Part shown: positions 1 through 22,587 of the stretch, piece after piece
Position numbering within the stretch: the stretch's first letter is position 1
How the letters are laid out: every line of letters begins with the position of its first letter
Source: Hypomesus transpacificus
Lineage: Eukaryota; Chordata; Actinopteri; Osmeriformes; Osmeridae
DNA length: 64,000 nucleotides
Reading direction: 5' to 3'
NCBI RefSeq assembly: GCF_021917145.1
Contig: NC_061074.1
Coordinates: forward strand, 1,005,102-1,069,101
The notes under the pieces: model-generated
What the model saw: the letters and a program-made list of their open reading frames with translations, nothing else
Database searches by the model: none
Told to the model about the DNA's origin: nothing
Translations under genes and position numbers: made by a program

Positions 1-1283
1 ACACACACACACAAACCACAAAATGTCAATTTGCTTCAGTGTTATTCTATCTGGATTCTGTAACTTTGATACGTTGTGAAACAGAAGGTCAGACAACACG
101 AAAGGAGACAAACAGAGAGAGACAGAGAGAGACAGAGAGAGACAGAGAGAGACAGAGAGAGACAGAGAGACACAGAGTAACAGAACCAGAGGGTCCCAGA
201 GAGTTGACAGAAGAGTGTGGAATTCTCCAGTCTGGCACAAATAAATTCTGGGTTTGGTTTGAGAGAATACATAAAAAGTCTAGTGTGTGTGTGTGTGTGT
301 GTTTAGGCTTTTAGAGAGCTTAGCTGTAAGTCCGAGTGGAGCTCCTCAGCTGTAAAAACACTCCTCCTTCTTTCCTGTGCTCTCCCAGTTTCTCTGTATT
401 TCTTCTCCTTGGTTGTCACCCAACCCCCTCCCTCCATTTCCTGTCTCCTTTATCAGCCCTGGAAGAAGGGACAGGTTGCCTTGATGTCAACTCACCTCAT
501 GTTTCCCCACCCTTCAGCCTCCCAGTCCCCCAGCCTCCCAGCCCCCACTCCTCAGCCCCCCATTTCCCAGCCCTCCAGCCCCCCCAAGCCCACAGCCTCC
601 GGTACTCCAAGGCTGGCAAAGAAGACATGAAGTTTAAGTTTAAGCGGGCTGCTTTAAGAGAGGTTAACCTCACGCACACTGCTGGAGTATGGAAAGGCCC
701 TTATTGGATTCTGGAGCTTTCCACGGCAGGGCCAACCAGTCACGTAAATCTCCTCCATGTATCACCTCGCCTGGTGCGTGTATATCACCTGTATGATAGC
801 GGGTGCGTGTGGATCGCCTGTATGAACCTGGTGTGTGTGTGTGTGTGTGTGTGTATCTCCAACAGTGCTGTGCCGAAAAGGTTAGAGTGGAGTGTGACCG
901 TGAGAATCTGTGGAATGCTCTTCTGTCTGTGTCAGAACACCCAAGGACACGCTGAACATTCTTCTGAAGGTGAACGGAGAGGGAAGGAGAGTTACTCTGT
1001 AGCTGCCTGCAGTGACAGGACATCCAGTCCTGTGGTGGTTGACCCAGTTTGAGACCTAGCTTAGTCAACATGATCTGAAAGTGATGTCAGATCACATGAC
1101 GGTTCCCAGGAAGAACAGCAATCATTCATTGAGCTTCAAAGCACCTCCCCCCCACACACACACACCTCTTCACTCCCCCCCCCCCCCTTACCTCCACACC
1201 CCCCTCCCCTCATCTCTCTCCTCTACTCCTACCCCCTCCCTGCCCCCCATCCCCTAACCCTCTCTCCTCCTCTCTCCCCCCAG
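1..1283 (+). other. arap1 intron, no exon recognised
   Basis: Sequence before the first recognised arap1 exon. It holds a GACAGAGA-type microsatellite (about 107-173), GT runs near 283-302 and 831-853, and pyrimidine- and C-rich sequence from 1145 to the acceptor at 1283. No open frame here resembles an ArfGAP, SAM or PH exon. The 238-codon frame at 336-1052 is low-complexity and has no family resemblance. Confidence 0.5.
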
Positions 1284-11873
<10,590 letters not shown>

Positions 11874-12930
11874 TGGACCCGGATGCAGGTGAGGACTGCA
11901 GTGTTGGGTTTGAAGCTCTGCGTTGGCCTGGCTGCTGTAGCCTGTGTCTGTCTGACTGACTGACGTGTGTTTTGTGTTCCGTAGGAGGCACACCAGCCAC
12001 ACAATCACTTGAACATTCCAGCAACAACATTCCAGAGCCCTACCTGAATGATTCAAACACACACAGGCATTCACAGACACACACACACACACACACCTGC
12101 GCCAGTAAACTGGACCCCCGCCCCACCCCCTTCGCAGGCCTTCCCCCTGTGTTCCACCTTCCCCCACGTCCGCCACACCCCACCCTTCCCCTCCCCAGAA
12201 CTGCCGGACAGGAAGTGACCTCACAACTGCGCTGCATTGGCGGGGATACCTGAAGAAGGGTCCGAGAGACTGTAGTTCTCCGGAGACAAGGAGAGGAGGC
12301 CCAGCACAGGCTAGCAGTGGGACCAAGGGGGGAGAGCGTCCACCCAGCTCCAGCACTGTCTGAACGTGGACCCCCGTCACGTCCACAGACAGCTCATGGA
12401 GTTACAGTTGCGAAGACGATTAACTTTTTCTAGTTTCAATATTGACTGACAATCTGGCTCTCTGTTCTTGTCTAGGTCCTCCTGCTTTCGTCTCCCCACT
12501 AGCTCCCTTCTCGTTCTGGAGGCCGTATTCCTCCGTCGCTCTCCGCATGCATCCCCATCTTCGTGTCTCTGCTTCCCTCTGTCATCCTCCAGCTCTCTTC
12601 CCTCAGATCCTCCCATGACTCCCGACATCCTTCCTCAATTTTAACACGTACTTATTTATTTTTCCCGGAGAGCGAGGTTGGCTTTTTGGCCGGTGTTACA
12701 TTTTGCCGTAGGCCTAACATGTAAATACACACACGTTTTCAGTACACGTATACACACAGTCCTCTATGTTCCCAGTATGTGCGTGTAAACCTTCCTTTGT
12801 TCCAAGACACGGCAAGAAAACGTGTTTCTCTCGTGTTTTTTCTTCTTCTCTTTGTCTGGATTGGATGTATATTTCTCCAGTGTTTACTTAAGTCTAATAA
12901 ATAAATCTGTGTCGGTCAGAGTGAACTGCG
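11874..12930 (+). other. arap1 3' untranslated region (inferred)
   Basis: Runs from the TGA at 11871-11873 to just past tandem AATAAA signals. No coding frame fits. A GCAG/GTGAGG donor-like site near 11888 and a TTCCGTAG acceptor-like site near 11984 could mark a 3' UTR intron, but this is only a possibility. Confidence 0.5.
12896..12905 (+). terminator. Polyadenylation signals, arap1
   Basis: Two overlapping AATAAA hexamers (12896-12901 and 12900-12905), about 1 kb after the arap1 stop codon and followed by a GT-containing stretch. They are the best 3' end candidates for the gene. Confidence 0.5.
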
Positions 12931-15900
12931 TGCCGTGCAGTGTTTTGAAAGGTTGAACTCCTCTGGCAGCAAATTAGCCTCTCAGTAGCCCCTCGTTTGG
13001 AAGACATTCTTCATCTTCTCCTCTGAGAGAGCTGACAGAACAGCACACACACTTTACCCCACACACTAGACCCCTGCAGGAGAGTAGCACACTGATGAGA
13101 CTGGCCTGCACGAATGATTGGATGCACACACACACACACACACGCGCTCATCCAGGCTTTTACCATGCCTTGGGCTTTCATAACGCCGTCACTCCTCAGC
13201 TCGGGAAATGGTGGCCGTCAGGTGTGCTCTGAGGAAAATGTCAGTCGGACGTGTGTGTTGTGTGTGTGTGTGTGTTCACGTATCTGTCTGTGTTTGTCTG
13301 GTGTATGTGTCTAAAATGTACAGTGACCCTGGAGCTAAGCTGGAGAGGTCGCAGGACAGAGAGGTGTGTGTGTGTGCCTGGGTGTGTGTGAGTCATGGTG
13401 TTCCACCAGCTCTGATCTCGTGGTCCTGAGTTGAGTCGACACAACAGGGTCGTCCTACACCTCAGGACACCCACAGGAGACCTGCCAGGGGAGCCACACA
13501 CACAGACACACACACACAGACACGCGCTCAGCCAGGGGTGTTGACTTGACTGAATAGGTCATAGGGATGTTGTGTAAGAAGAAGACACCAGAGGAAACCT
13601 TCAAGAGAGAAGAGAGGCAGAGGGAATGTGGCCACACGGGGGCCAGTCCTGATGAGGCTGAGCCCTCCAAAGTCAGCTCATCCAGAAGGAGCCTGTCGGA
13701 GAGGGCAAGATGGCAGGATGACCACAGTAAGTGATGGGGGGGGGGGGGAGAGGGGGAGAAGAAACGGAAGTAGAGATGGATGGAGGAGGAGGAGAGAGGA
13801 AGAGAGGCCCAGATGAGGAGACGGATTCCGAATGAAGTTGAGAGGATGGTGCTGACGTGATTTCAACGTGTAAACCCCTGACATTCTCATGTCACGACCG
13901 TCACGTGGCCACTGTACTGTCCTGTCTGCAGTGTTGAATGGATCTCTGTTTTCAAGCTCTTGGCGCAGAACAAATTCCCCTCGGGGCAATCAAGGTTTTC
14001 ATTTTCGTTCATTTTCACCTTCCTGCATGTATATTCACACTTCCAGTCAATCTCCACCAACTGATCACACACGCACACAACACTTATTTACCTCAGACCA
14101 AGTCGTATCTGGCTGACTCCAACTCTTCAAAGACCCCCCCCCCCCGCCCTCAACCACCACCACCACCGTCTGAGGTAATCACCAATTACTGCTTGTCAGA
14201 AATGGTCTTTGCGAGCTGTCCCCATGGTAACCGCGTCTCTCTCCTTGCAGCAGAATCAATTTGGCGCTTGCGTAACGGTCCTGTACAGCAGGCGCTGAAG
14301 GAGAGCCGGAGGAACGGATTCTCACTTTTAGGGGTTAGAGGGGAGGCTATTTCTGTCCCTTCGTGCTCTCTCTTTCTGTTTCTCATCTCTCTCTCTCATC
14401 TCTCTCATCTCTCTCCCATTTAAAATCAAGGTCCATGCCTCGCTTGTCCGTGCCTTGCTAGCCAGACCAAAGGAGATCAGAGGACACCATTTGAGGGAGG
14501 AGGGGGAGAGGGAGGGAGGGAGGGGGAGAGGGGGAGAGGAGGAGATGGCTAATAAGAGATTAGTCATGCTAAGGAAGCTGTAGAGTAGTGGGCCACTAGC
14601 TTGTGAGGGGTCACGTGTGTCCGGGGGGAGGGGGGGGTGTATGAGGTGGGGAGGTTGTGACTGACGTGTGGGCGTGTTGGGGGAGGTGTGTGTGGGGGAG
14701 GGGGGGGGGGGGAGGTTTTGGGGGGTTCTGTGTACAGGAGGAGATGACAAAGTATGTAATGTGACTCCTAGTCTCTGTACAGCTACATTAGGCACAGATA
14801 GACGTGATGAACGCACACACACGCGCGCTCTGACGAGCGATGTTTAGGCGCGAGCGGCGCTGTCGCCGACGTAGCAGGGGTGCTGTCGGGCCTGCCTGGT
14901 CCTCCTCGGCCCTCTGCTTGTCGGACACGGAACGAAACGCTGCCGACGCTCGACCCCCGCTCACCCCTTCCCTCAGAGTGGGGCCGTCTGTCACACCTGT
15001 GTGAGGAGCAGGGGAGGACAGGACCCAGATGACCCTTGAAGCCGCTGGGGCGAGGACGCGAGAGGAGGGGGAAGGGGGTAAGGTAGGGAAGAGGTAAGGG
15101 GGGGAGGGAGGTGGGGTTTGTGTGTGTGGGGGGGGGGGGGGTGGAGGGGGGTGGGGAGGGGGGTGTTGGAGAGGGGATAGATATAGCCGCAGGGCCCTCG
15201 CCTGTAGAGCAGACTGTTTGTGCGTGTGTGTCTGCCTATTTGGAGTTACATAAGCTATTTCGTTGCACAGGGGAGAAGCTCAACGCAGCTCACCGTAATC
15301 TTAGTGTCATGCAGTGTAAACTAAAAGCAATGTGGTTTTAATAAGGGCTGGGGATGTACTGGGGTTGTACACAGGCAGAAGCACACACACACGCACAACA
15401 AAGACACATATGCACACACTCACAAGCTGCTGTTCTGCTGCCTCCGGTTCCATGAGACAGTTGTCAAAATTTGGTGACGTATTTCTGATTAAAAAGTTTT
15501 GACTTTAGCATAATCCGCTTTTCTCTCTGTCTATCTCTCACTTGCTCGCTCTCTTTTTCTCTCTATTTCTCTCTCTCACTCTCTCTTTCTCTCTCTCTAT
15601 CTCTCTCTCTACTCACGCACTCACCAGCTATCTTTTCCAGAATAATTAGTGGAGAGTGTAGTGTGTGTGTATCTTCTCAGCTGGTGCTAAGCTCTACAAA
15701 ATGCGAGCTATTCCAGTCAGATGGCCCCATCTGTGGGCATGTGTGAGTGTGGCTGTGTACGTTAAGTGGTGTGTGTGTGTGAGTCTGTGTGTGTGTGTGT
15801 GTGTGTGTGTTCAGCCCCCCGACGGGACAGGAAGTGTATTAGTGGTGGATAAGCAAAGCAGTTTGATATGATCTTCTAATGCTTGCTTCTCCCACTGTCG

Positions 15901-17030
15901 GCAGCCATCTGGCCCTTGACGCACACACACACACACACACGCATACACACGCGTGGAGGGGGTGATACACAATGCTCTACATTCACGAGGGTACGAAGAT
16001 CTCTGTAGGACGCAGCAGCCAGACATCACGACAGTAGATGCCAGCCCAGTGCGGTGCGCGAAACCTCAGCCTCCCTGTTCAACATGCATAGATCTGCATA
16101 GGGATGAGCAAGATGTTCTACGAGCTCCATTTCATACTCTCCCGATTTAGACCGTGTGATGTCAGGGCTGCTGAACAGAATACAGACCCCAGCACTGTGG
16201 TTTGCCCCGTGATAATAACTACATATCACAAACACGTCCTTGGAATTACATTTATGACGATGAACTTTACACTGCATTGTTGCGGTTTTGGAGCTTAAGA
16301 ACCATGTGAGGTGGGACGTCAATCTAAATATAATCACAATCTACGGCCACTTGTGTCTTTTTTGCTCACGCAAACTTCCAAACTCAGTGTGTTGCTGTGG
16401 CCTTGCCAATTCAAGATTTTCTCAGTTGCTTTGATACAGTTCTCGCAATATCTTTTACATTTGCTAAACAGCAAGTGGATTTCTCTGAATCATTTGTTCA
16501 AAGAGCAACACACAATCGATTACATTGTTCACAAACAAGATAGTCAAAATGCTTTGCCATGTTGTCAGTATTCTGGAAGTGGTTTCTGATGTTAACTATG
16601 GTAACGGTTTGGATGACAGTGTTTGAAAAAGCCCAAGGCTACACTTTTCATATATCAATTTCAACAGAACAAAGATACACATTACCGTGTGGGGGGAGAT
16701 TGGTTGCAACAGATTGGACACATTTACGCTTTTACTGTTTGTAGTATAATTTGCTGACAGACCATGTTACTGGGATACAGACAAGAAGACAAGACTAAAG
16801 ACAAACACAGGGCAACCCCTCAGGCAGAACTATACATGAAGCAGAGAATTACAGTTACAACAGTGGGTTCAACTATTTTGCATGTTAGGGCTTATACAAT
16901 GAACTCATGTCTAGATTGTCAATTGATGCAATTGATAATGTAGGAAAGAGCAGACAATTGCATTCAACCACTTGTATAAAAGTATCAAAACATTCACAAT
17001 TTGATCCAAACAATGACAAATTGCTTTTGC
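12931..17030. other. Intergenic, no gene seen
   Basis: Low-complexity CA/GT runs, GA-rich and poly-G patches (14480-14720, 15060-15180) and CT runs (15520-15615). Open frames here are short, low in complexity and lack family features. No RNA gene was recognised. Confidence 0.5.
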
Positions 17031-17036
17031 AGTAGT

Positions 17037-17420
17037 TCAAGTTCAAGTCTTTTATTGTCAGATGCACAGAAGAACACAGGGTCAGACTGGGCACTGAAAT
17101 TATTTGGACAAGACAACACAAAGCAACGTGGCATAATATCACATATAAGTACTCAGATTATAGGTAACACCTATGATAAGCTAAAATATAATATAATATA
17201 CCTCCTAAATATACAAAATAATAAACAATACAGTATACTTAACCTATAATACACATAATATCCTACACTAACTTTATAACCCACTAACCTCGAGAGAAAT
17301 AGGGTACAATCAGTGCAATATTGCTGATTGTGCAACCAGTAGCTGAAAGTGCAACCAGTAGCTGAAAGTGCAACCGATAGCTGTGTAAAGTGACTAGTGT
17401 GAGTGTCGACAGTCTATCAA
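17037..17420. mobile_element. Probable interspersed repeat of unknown class
   Basis: The start, TTCAAGTCTTTTATTGTCAG followed by ATGCACAGAAGAACACAGGG, resembles a repeat I associate with fish genomes. The later part has three tandem copies of TGCAACCAGTAGCTGAAAG-like sequence (about 17330-17385). No second copy in the window supports it. Confidence 0.5.
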
Positions 17421-18116
17421 TGTCCATGTAAGGCTGGGTGTCATCCTGCCCCCACCTCTCATATGCTAAAGTCTGGAGTTCCTGGACGGTCTCAACTCTC
17501 ACACTCCATTCAAGATGTGGTCTGATTGGTTGGTCTTGTGTATAAAGGGAATTATAAATCATTGTTCTGTGGATTCTTCATCTCCTGAGACCTTCTCTTC
17601 AGTTCTCCCTTGTCCGACTGTCCTACTCTTGCTTTCTCTCTGATTTACTATGATCATGGTAGAGTAGGTAAGATTTAAAGCTTTCATTTTGTAACATGTT
17701 TGCTTTCATTTGATTTCATTCATTTTCTATGTTATTAAATGCGTATTTCATTTAACCATACTATGACCATTCTTTTGTGTTTAATGTTTTTATTGATCAC
17801 TCAAGTTAAGTCACATAAACATGTCGACAGAAATTGGGCATCACAGTCTTTGTCTTTACAATACAGTCACCCCAATCAATGCCAATCTAGCAACTTTTCT
17901 GATCTTATCTGTTTTACATTTTCGCCCCCCCCCCCCCAAGACCTTGTAGGACACCCACCCTGCAAGCAAGAAAGATAACAATGGAAACCATAACAATGAC
18001 ACCAATAAAAAACACATACATAAACAGGCTCATCATTGCTGAAGTCTTGTACTACACTCCATAGTTTAAATGGATGAACAGCACAATTATAACTGTTAGA
18101 GGGCTGCTGGGAGGTG

Positions 18117-18559
18117 TTAAGTAAGCACAGTCTTAAGGTTACCTAAAGATGTCAGCACTGGATCCCAGACCGAGAAGAATTTGTCCCTGGACCCCCTGAG
18201 AGTGTATTTTATTTTCTCTAATTATATGAACTGCATTAGGTCATTAAACCACAGAGACACATTGGGTGGATACTTAGATTTCCATTGTAATATAATTTGT
18301 CTGCGTGCCAGCAGTGTTGTAAAGGCAACAATGTTTTTATATCTTGTCCTCATTGTAAAATATCTCCTGTCTGTAGTACCAAAAATGGCCATTACTGCGT
18401 TGGGTCTTAGAACAATACTAAGAGCTTCTGACAATGTTTTGAAGATTGTAGACCAATAGGATGCTAGAGCTGAGCACGACCAAAACATATGGGTTAAGTT
18501 GGCAGGAGTATGTCGACACCTGTCGCAGCTTGCATCTGTGGGATGGGCGGTAACAGTCT
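18117..18559 (-). mobile_element. L1-type LINE, ORF2 C-terminal end (decayed), cut by gap
   Basis: On the minus strand the conceptual translation shows the L1 ORF2 tail: a CDRC...H motif, HMFWSCSALASYW, then AFTTLLARR and WKSKYPP. A stop at 18222-18224 interrupts this frame; a second frame picks up with LEKIKYTLRGSRDKFF and ends at a TAA at 18117-18119. That makes a frameshifted, dead copy. Its 5' part would lie in the N run. The family is retrotransposon L1; the subfamily is unknown. Sequence down to about 17900 may be its 3' UTR. Confidence 0.5.
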
Positions 18560-19059
18560 NNNNNNNNNNNNNNNNNNNNNNNNNNNNNNNNNNNNNNNNN
18601 NNNNNNNNNNNNNNNNNNNNNNNNNNNNNNNNNNNNNNNNNNNNNNNNNNNNNNNNNNNNNNNNNNNNNNNNNNNNNNNNNNNNNNNNNNNNNNNNNNNN
18701 NNNNNNNNNNNNNNNNNNNNNNNNNNNNNNNNNNNNNNNNNNNNNNNNNNNNNNNNNNNNNNNNNNNNNNNNNNNNNNNNNNNNNNNNNNNNNNNNNNNN
18801 NNNNNNNNNNNNNNNNNNNNNNNNNNNNNNNNNNNNNNNNNNNNNNNNNNNNNNNNNNNNNNNNNNNNNNNNNNNNNNNNNNNNNNNNNNNNNNNNNNNN
18901 NNNNNNNNNNNNNNNNNNNNNNNNNNNNNNNNNNNNNNNNNNNNNNNNNNNNNNNNNNNNNNNNNNNNNNNNNNNNNNNNNNNNNNNNNNNNNNNNNNNN
19001 NNNNNNNNNNNNNNNNNNNNNNNNNNNNNNNNNNNNNNNNNNNNNNNNNNNNNNNNNNN
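18560..19059. other. Assembly gap (500 N)
   Basis: Exactly 500 consecutive N, probably a placeholder of fixed size rather than a measured gap. It falls inside or at the edge of the LINE fragment. Confidence 0.5.
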
Positions 19060-19461
19060 GCTGGCAGGCTGACCCCCTTGAGGACTCTGGGCAGATTGAC
19101 TCAGTCTGATTACCATCTGGCTCCCCATTTCCATAGCCTAACATGGCTTCTAGAAATGAACTCAGTCTTGATAGCGTATAGGGCGACTATTTCTTAAAGA
19201 TGGAATAAATATATGTGAGGAGAAACAGACATGGAGTGAACACATCCTCTCAGGGGTCAGACCACACTGAGCCAGGGACATGGGACACACTTTTGAGACA
19301 AAACATCTAGACAAGACCCCACCTGACCGCTGACTGGATCTCCACAGCATTGTGGGCATGGTCTTCATGTAGGTATCCATATTTCTCCAAGAACCCCTGC
19401 AATTTATGCATATGATTTACAGCTGTATCTGCATCTATGGGAAATACATGTGTTACACTGT
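19060..19461. other. Intergenic, nothing recognised
   Basis: Between the N run and the inverted-repeat element. No coding similarity was seen on either strand. Confidence 0.5.
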
Positions 19462-19910
19462 ACTACATTAACACCGAACTTCATACGACTAAATAGGTTT
19501 TGTTAATGTAACGTAATTGTAAGGCAAGTCGACTGGATTATAGAAAATGGACCGGCTGGAATTTGATATTTTCGGGGCTGCAGAAAGAAGTAGGCTATTA
19601 ACAGTCACATCGAAATTGCCCGCATAATCTACAGTATGATCAAATATTGGGGGGGACGTGTCCCATAATAATACAGTAGGCCTAATTGCTTATTCTTTCT
19701 TAATTGGTCATAGTTCACAAGTAGGCCTACTTCTCACTGAGGAAGGATATATTTATTTATTAATAATCAAATACCTACCAAGGAACTATAGTTCTTTATA
19801 GTCTCTATAGCATATATACCTTTGAACTAAATTTGCTATTAGGCTACTTACTGCTTAGTTAATCTTGGTTCCATATTAGTTAAAAGTATTAAGTTCGGTG
19901 TTAATGTAGT
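19462..19910. mobile_element. Candidate short inverted-repeat element (MITE-like), 449 bp
   Basis: ACTACATTAACACCGAACTT at 19462-19481 recurs as its exact reverse complement at 19891-19910. The match continues inward for five more bases with one mismatch. The interior is AT-rich and non-coding. No target-site duplication is obvious at the edges, so the class is open. Confidence 0.5.
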
Positions 19911-20927
19911 GCTATCTATTACTTCCTGCATAGCTACTCGTTAAGAACGGACCATTATTAAAAAGTGTTACCAATATTCTACATGCTCTAAAGGGAAGTT
20001 CTGGCCCATAAACCAGAGAGTTTTTTCTTTTTTTTTGAGTCATGAGTCATTGTCGAAGATTCGCAGTCAAGTAGCAGCAAGCGGAGCTTGGTGGACCACC
20101 CATCTTCACTAGGACATTTAAACCCTAGATTCTCCGTCCTTAGGTTATATGCGCCGTGTTACGCATGGACAGGTTCAGAGATAATTACAGATGTGGCGGT
20201 GGACGGGGGGGGGAAATAAACCTACTTGTTGACAACGACGTTCCAAAGTTACGGTGGACCGTTGTTTCCATTACTCAACACTGTGTTATGAGCTCGTGTT
20301 TGGCACTACATTTACAAGTTCAACAGAGAACTCCCAATAACCATTTAAAGGGTTAATTTTCCAATACGTTTTGGGTCAAATGAATTTATCCTTGATAGTG
20401 CCCAACTTTCAATTACAAATTTCACAAATCGCAACATTTAAATAGCTGTACAAACGTTTTTGTGCAAAACGAGTCAGACCATGCTTTACACAACAAATGC
20501 ACCAAAAACTAATTTTATGGCTAGGTAATACAGTACTGTATTCACAAGAACTTACCTCTGCTTCGCTCTCGCGCCACACGTCAGTTTTCAGGGGTGAACA
20601 ATTAGTTAATTTGATTAGAAAAAGCGCTGCCAATATCAACAATTCGCAGATATCTCGCAACTTGTACTGATCCAGACAAATTCGTATACTCATTGTATGA
20701 CACCTGCAATACGATAGGCGCACCAGAGGACATAATCAAGCATGTGAACTACACATCTGTTAGTTCAGACAAGAACATTGACTTGTAAGAGTGCGTTATC
20801 CCCTCCAATGTACAACTCGCCCTCCCATTACAGTGAAGATCTAGTTCCGCCCCCCACTGCACAGCTGCAAGAAGCCTGAAGGCTAAATACCATGTCAATT
20901 TTTCAAGTTTTCTGACGTTTAATTGGA
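19911..20927. other. Intergenic, nothing recognised
   Basis: AT-rich sequence between the 449-bp element and the hAT-like element. Short open frames only. Confidence 0.5.
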
Positions 20928-21242
20928 CTTCTGGCCAGGGGCATAGCCAGAATAATATTTTTGGGTAGGCCTAGAAAAATATGGATGGTTGTCTTTTCAG
21001 TTTGTTTTACATGTAATTTTTTTAGCAGGGCGCTCTCATCCAGAGCGACTTACAGTAAGTACAGGGACATTACCCCCGAGGCAAGTAGGGTGAAGTGCCG
21101 TAATTTGACACAGCCGGGACCATCTGACCCCCATTTTCTTATTTATTTTGCGTTGTGCACCCTGTGCATAATGTTTCGGATATATTCTCATTTTGGCTAG
21201 GCCTTAGAACAAATTACCCAGGCCTACGCCCCTGCTTCTGGC
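20928..21242. mobile_element. hAT-like non-autonomous element with 8-bp target duplication
   Basis: The element at 20936-21234 starts CAGGGGCATAG and ends CTACGCCCCTG, an inverted repeat with one mismatch and of the CAGNGG form typical of hAT transposons. It is flanked on both sides by the perfect 8-bp direct repeat CTTCTGGC (20928-20935 and 21235-21242), the hAT target-duplication length. At 299 bp it encodes no transposase. A SINE tail lies inside it. Confidence 0.5.
21017..21140 (-). mobile_element. tRNA-derived SINE fragment, minus orientation, inside the hAT-like element
   Basis: Read on the minus strand it contains CACTTCACCCTACTTGCCTC and ATGTCCCTGTACTTACTGTA followed by AGTCGCTCTGGATGAGAGCG, the tail shared with the copies at 31385 and 39187. 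Most of the tRNA-like head is missing; only GTCAGATGG-like sequence remains near 21130. Confidence 0.5.
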
Positions 21243-21339
21243 ACAGTCAGATAGGCTAGTTGACATGGACTATATGTAAACACTGAATCTGCCCCAATCT
21301 TGCCAAAAGAAAAAAAGATCAAACTGGACATGAGCACCT

Positions 21340-21680
21340 TTTAAGATCAGAACAGTTTAATATCATTTGGAAAAAAGAAAACCCAAGTAAAACAGTTCCT
21401 TTCAATCTTACAAAACAATGATACGAAGTCTACCTCACAATGTCTGGACCTAGAATTGGGGAAAATTAAAAGAAACAAAAAAACAAAACAAAAAATATGA
21501 CATTTGACCCTGCCTAATACACCAACACTGCCCATCAGCCCAAAAGTCCTTTCACAGTAGTCACACCTTCCCTCAGCGCAAATGTGGGATGCTATGGCAA
21601 TGAAAGGTATGTGAATCATTCTGTCCCCTGTCTCTTCCCCACTCGCTAGACCCTGGGCTGGAGGGTCTTAATATGAATGT
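21340..21680 (-). other. taf15 3' UTR with ATTAAA signal (inferred)
   Basis: Downstream of the taf15 TAA on the minus strand. An ATTAAA hexamer (21356-21361, minus) is the likely polyadenylation signal. The intron between the last two exons holds a poly-G run of about 27 bases (21744-21770). Confidence 0.5.
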
Positions 21681-22551
21681 TTAGTATGGCCGGTCTCTTC
21701 TGTCTTCTCTATGATCCCCTCTGAGGAAAGACAACAACAAAAAGGGGGGGGGGGGGGGGGGGGGGGGGGGAAGAGAATAAACATGAGTCCAAGTCAGCTG
21801 ATGGAATGACGCTACATTTCACACCAAATCTCTACAATGACGCCCCCCTGTGGACAGAAGGCAGAGCTCATGATGAGGAATTGTCCCGGCATCCTACCTT
21901 CCCCCCATCTTGTAGCCTCCTCCTCCGTAGCCTCCTCCGCCGCCGCCACCGTAGCCTCCGCGGTCACCTCCACGGTCCCCCCCGCGGTAGCCCCCTCTGC
22001 CCCCCCTGTAACCGCCCCGGTCACCTCCGTATCCTCCTCTGCTTCCGCGATCTAAACACACACACAAACACGCGTTACATCCACTGCTCACCCTGTCCAC
22101 ATGACGCCGGCGTGTGCTCTGTGATGTCATACCTCCTCCGCTGTCACCAGGTTTAGGCGTGCCACACTTGTTGCACTCGTATCTTCGGGCAAAATTCATG
22201 TTGCCACAAGAACTGAGGGGGCAGTTTGAGGAAAACGCTGGTTAGAAACTCATTAGGGTCCGACCTCGACACTATGACAACCCCAGCAGCCTCTACCCCT
22301 GGAACAGCTCATGTTAAAACACCCCCTCCCAAAGCCAGAGATGAGTTGAGCACTGAAATATCAGCCGACTCCTGGAGAGGCTTGGGGGATGTCAGCAGAT
22401 TTCCTCACACACCTATTGGGACAAGGCCAGTCTCCTCCTTTGATGTCAAAGTTAGGTCCACCACCTCCACCACCACCACCAAAGCCACGTCCCCTGAATC
22501 CTGAGGGAGGGAGAGCAGAAGAGGACTACAAAGGTTAGTTACTTGTCTTCA

Positions 22552-22587
<36 letters not shown>

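Noticed and set aside
336-1052. 238-codon frame before the arap1 exons
   Set aside because: Low-complexity Pro/Ser and Val/Cys runs from repeats, with no match to ArfGAP or PH sequence.
17739-17978. 79-codon frame with a signal-peptide-like start
   Set aside because: It sits next to the LINE tail, ends in a poly-C run and has no recognisable mature domain.
18418-19197. Open frames running through the N gap
   Set aside because: N is read as open by default; there is no sequence to support them.
21812-22055. Plus-strand frames rich in Ala/Val/Ser opposite the taf15 RGG exon
   Set aside because: Antisense shadow of a Gly/Arg-rich coding exon.
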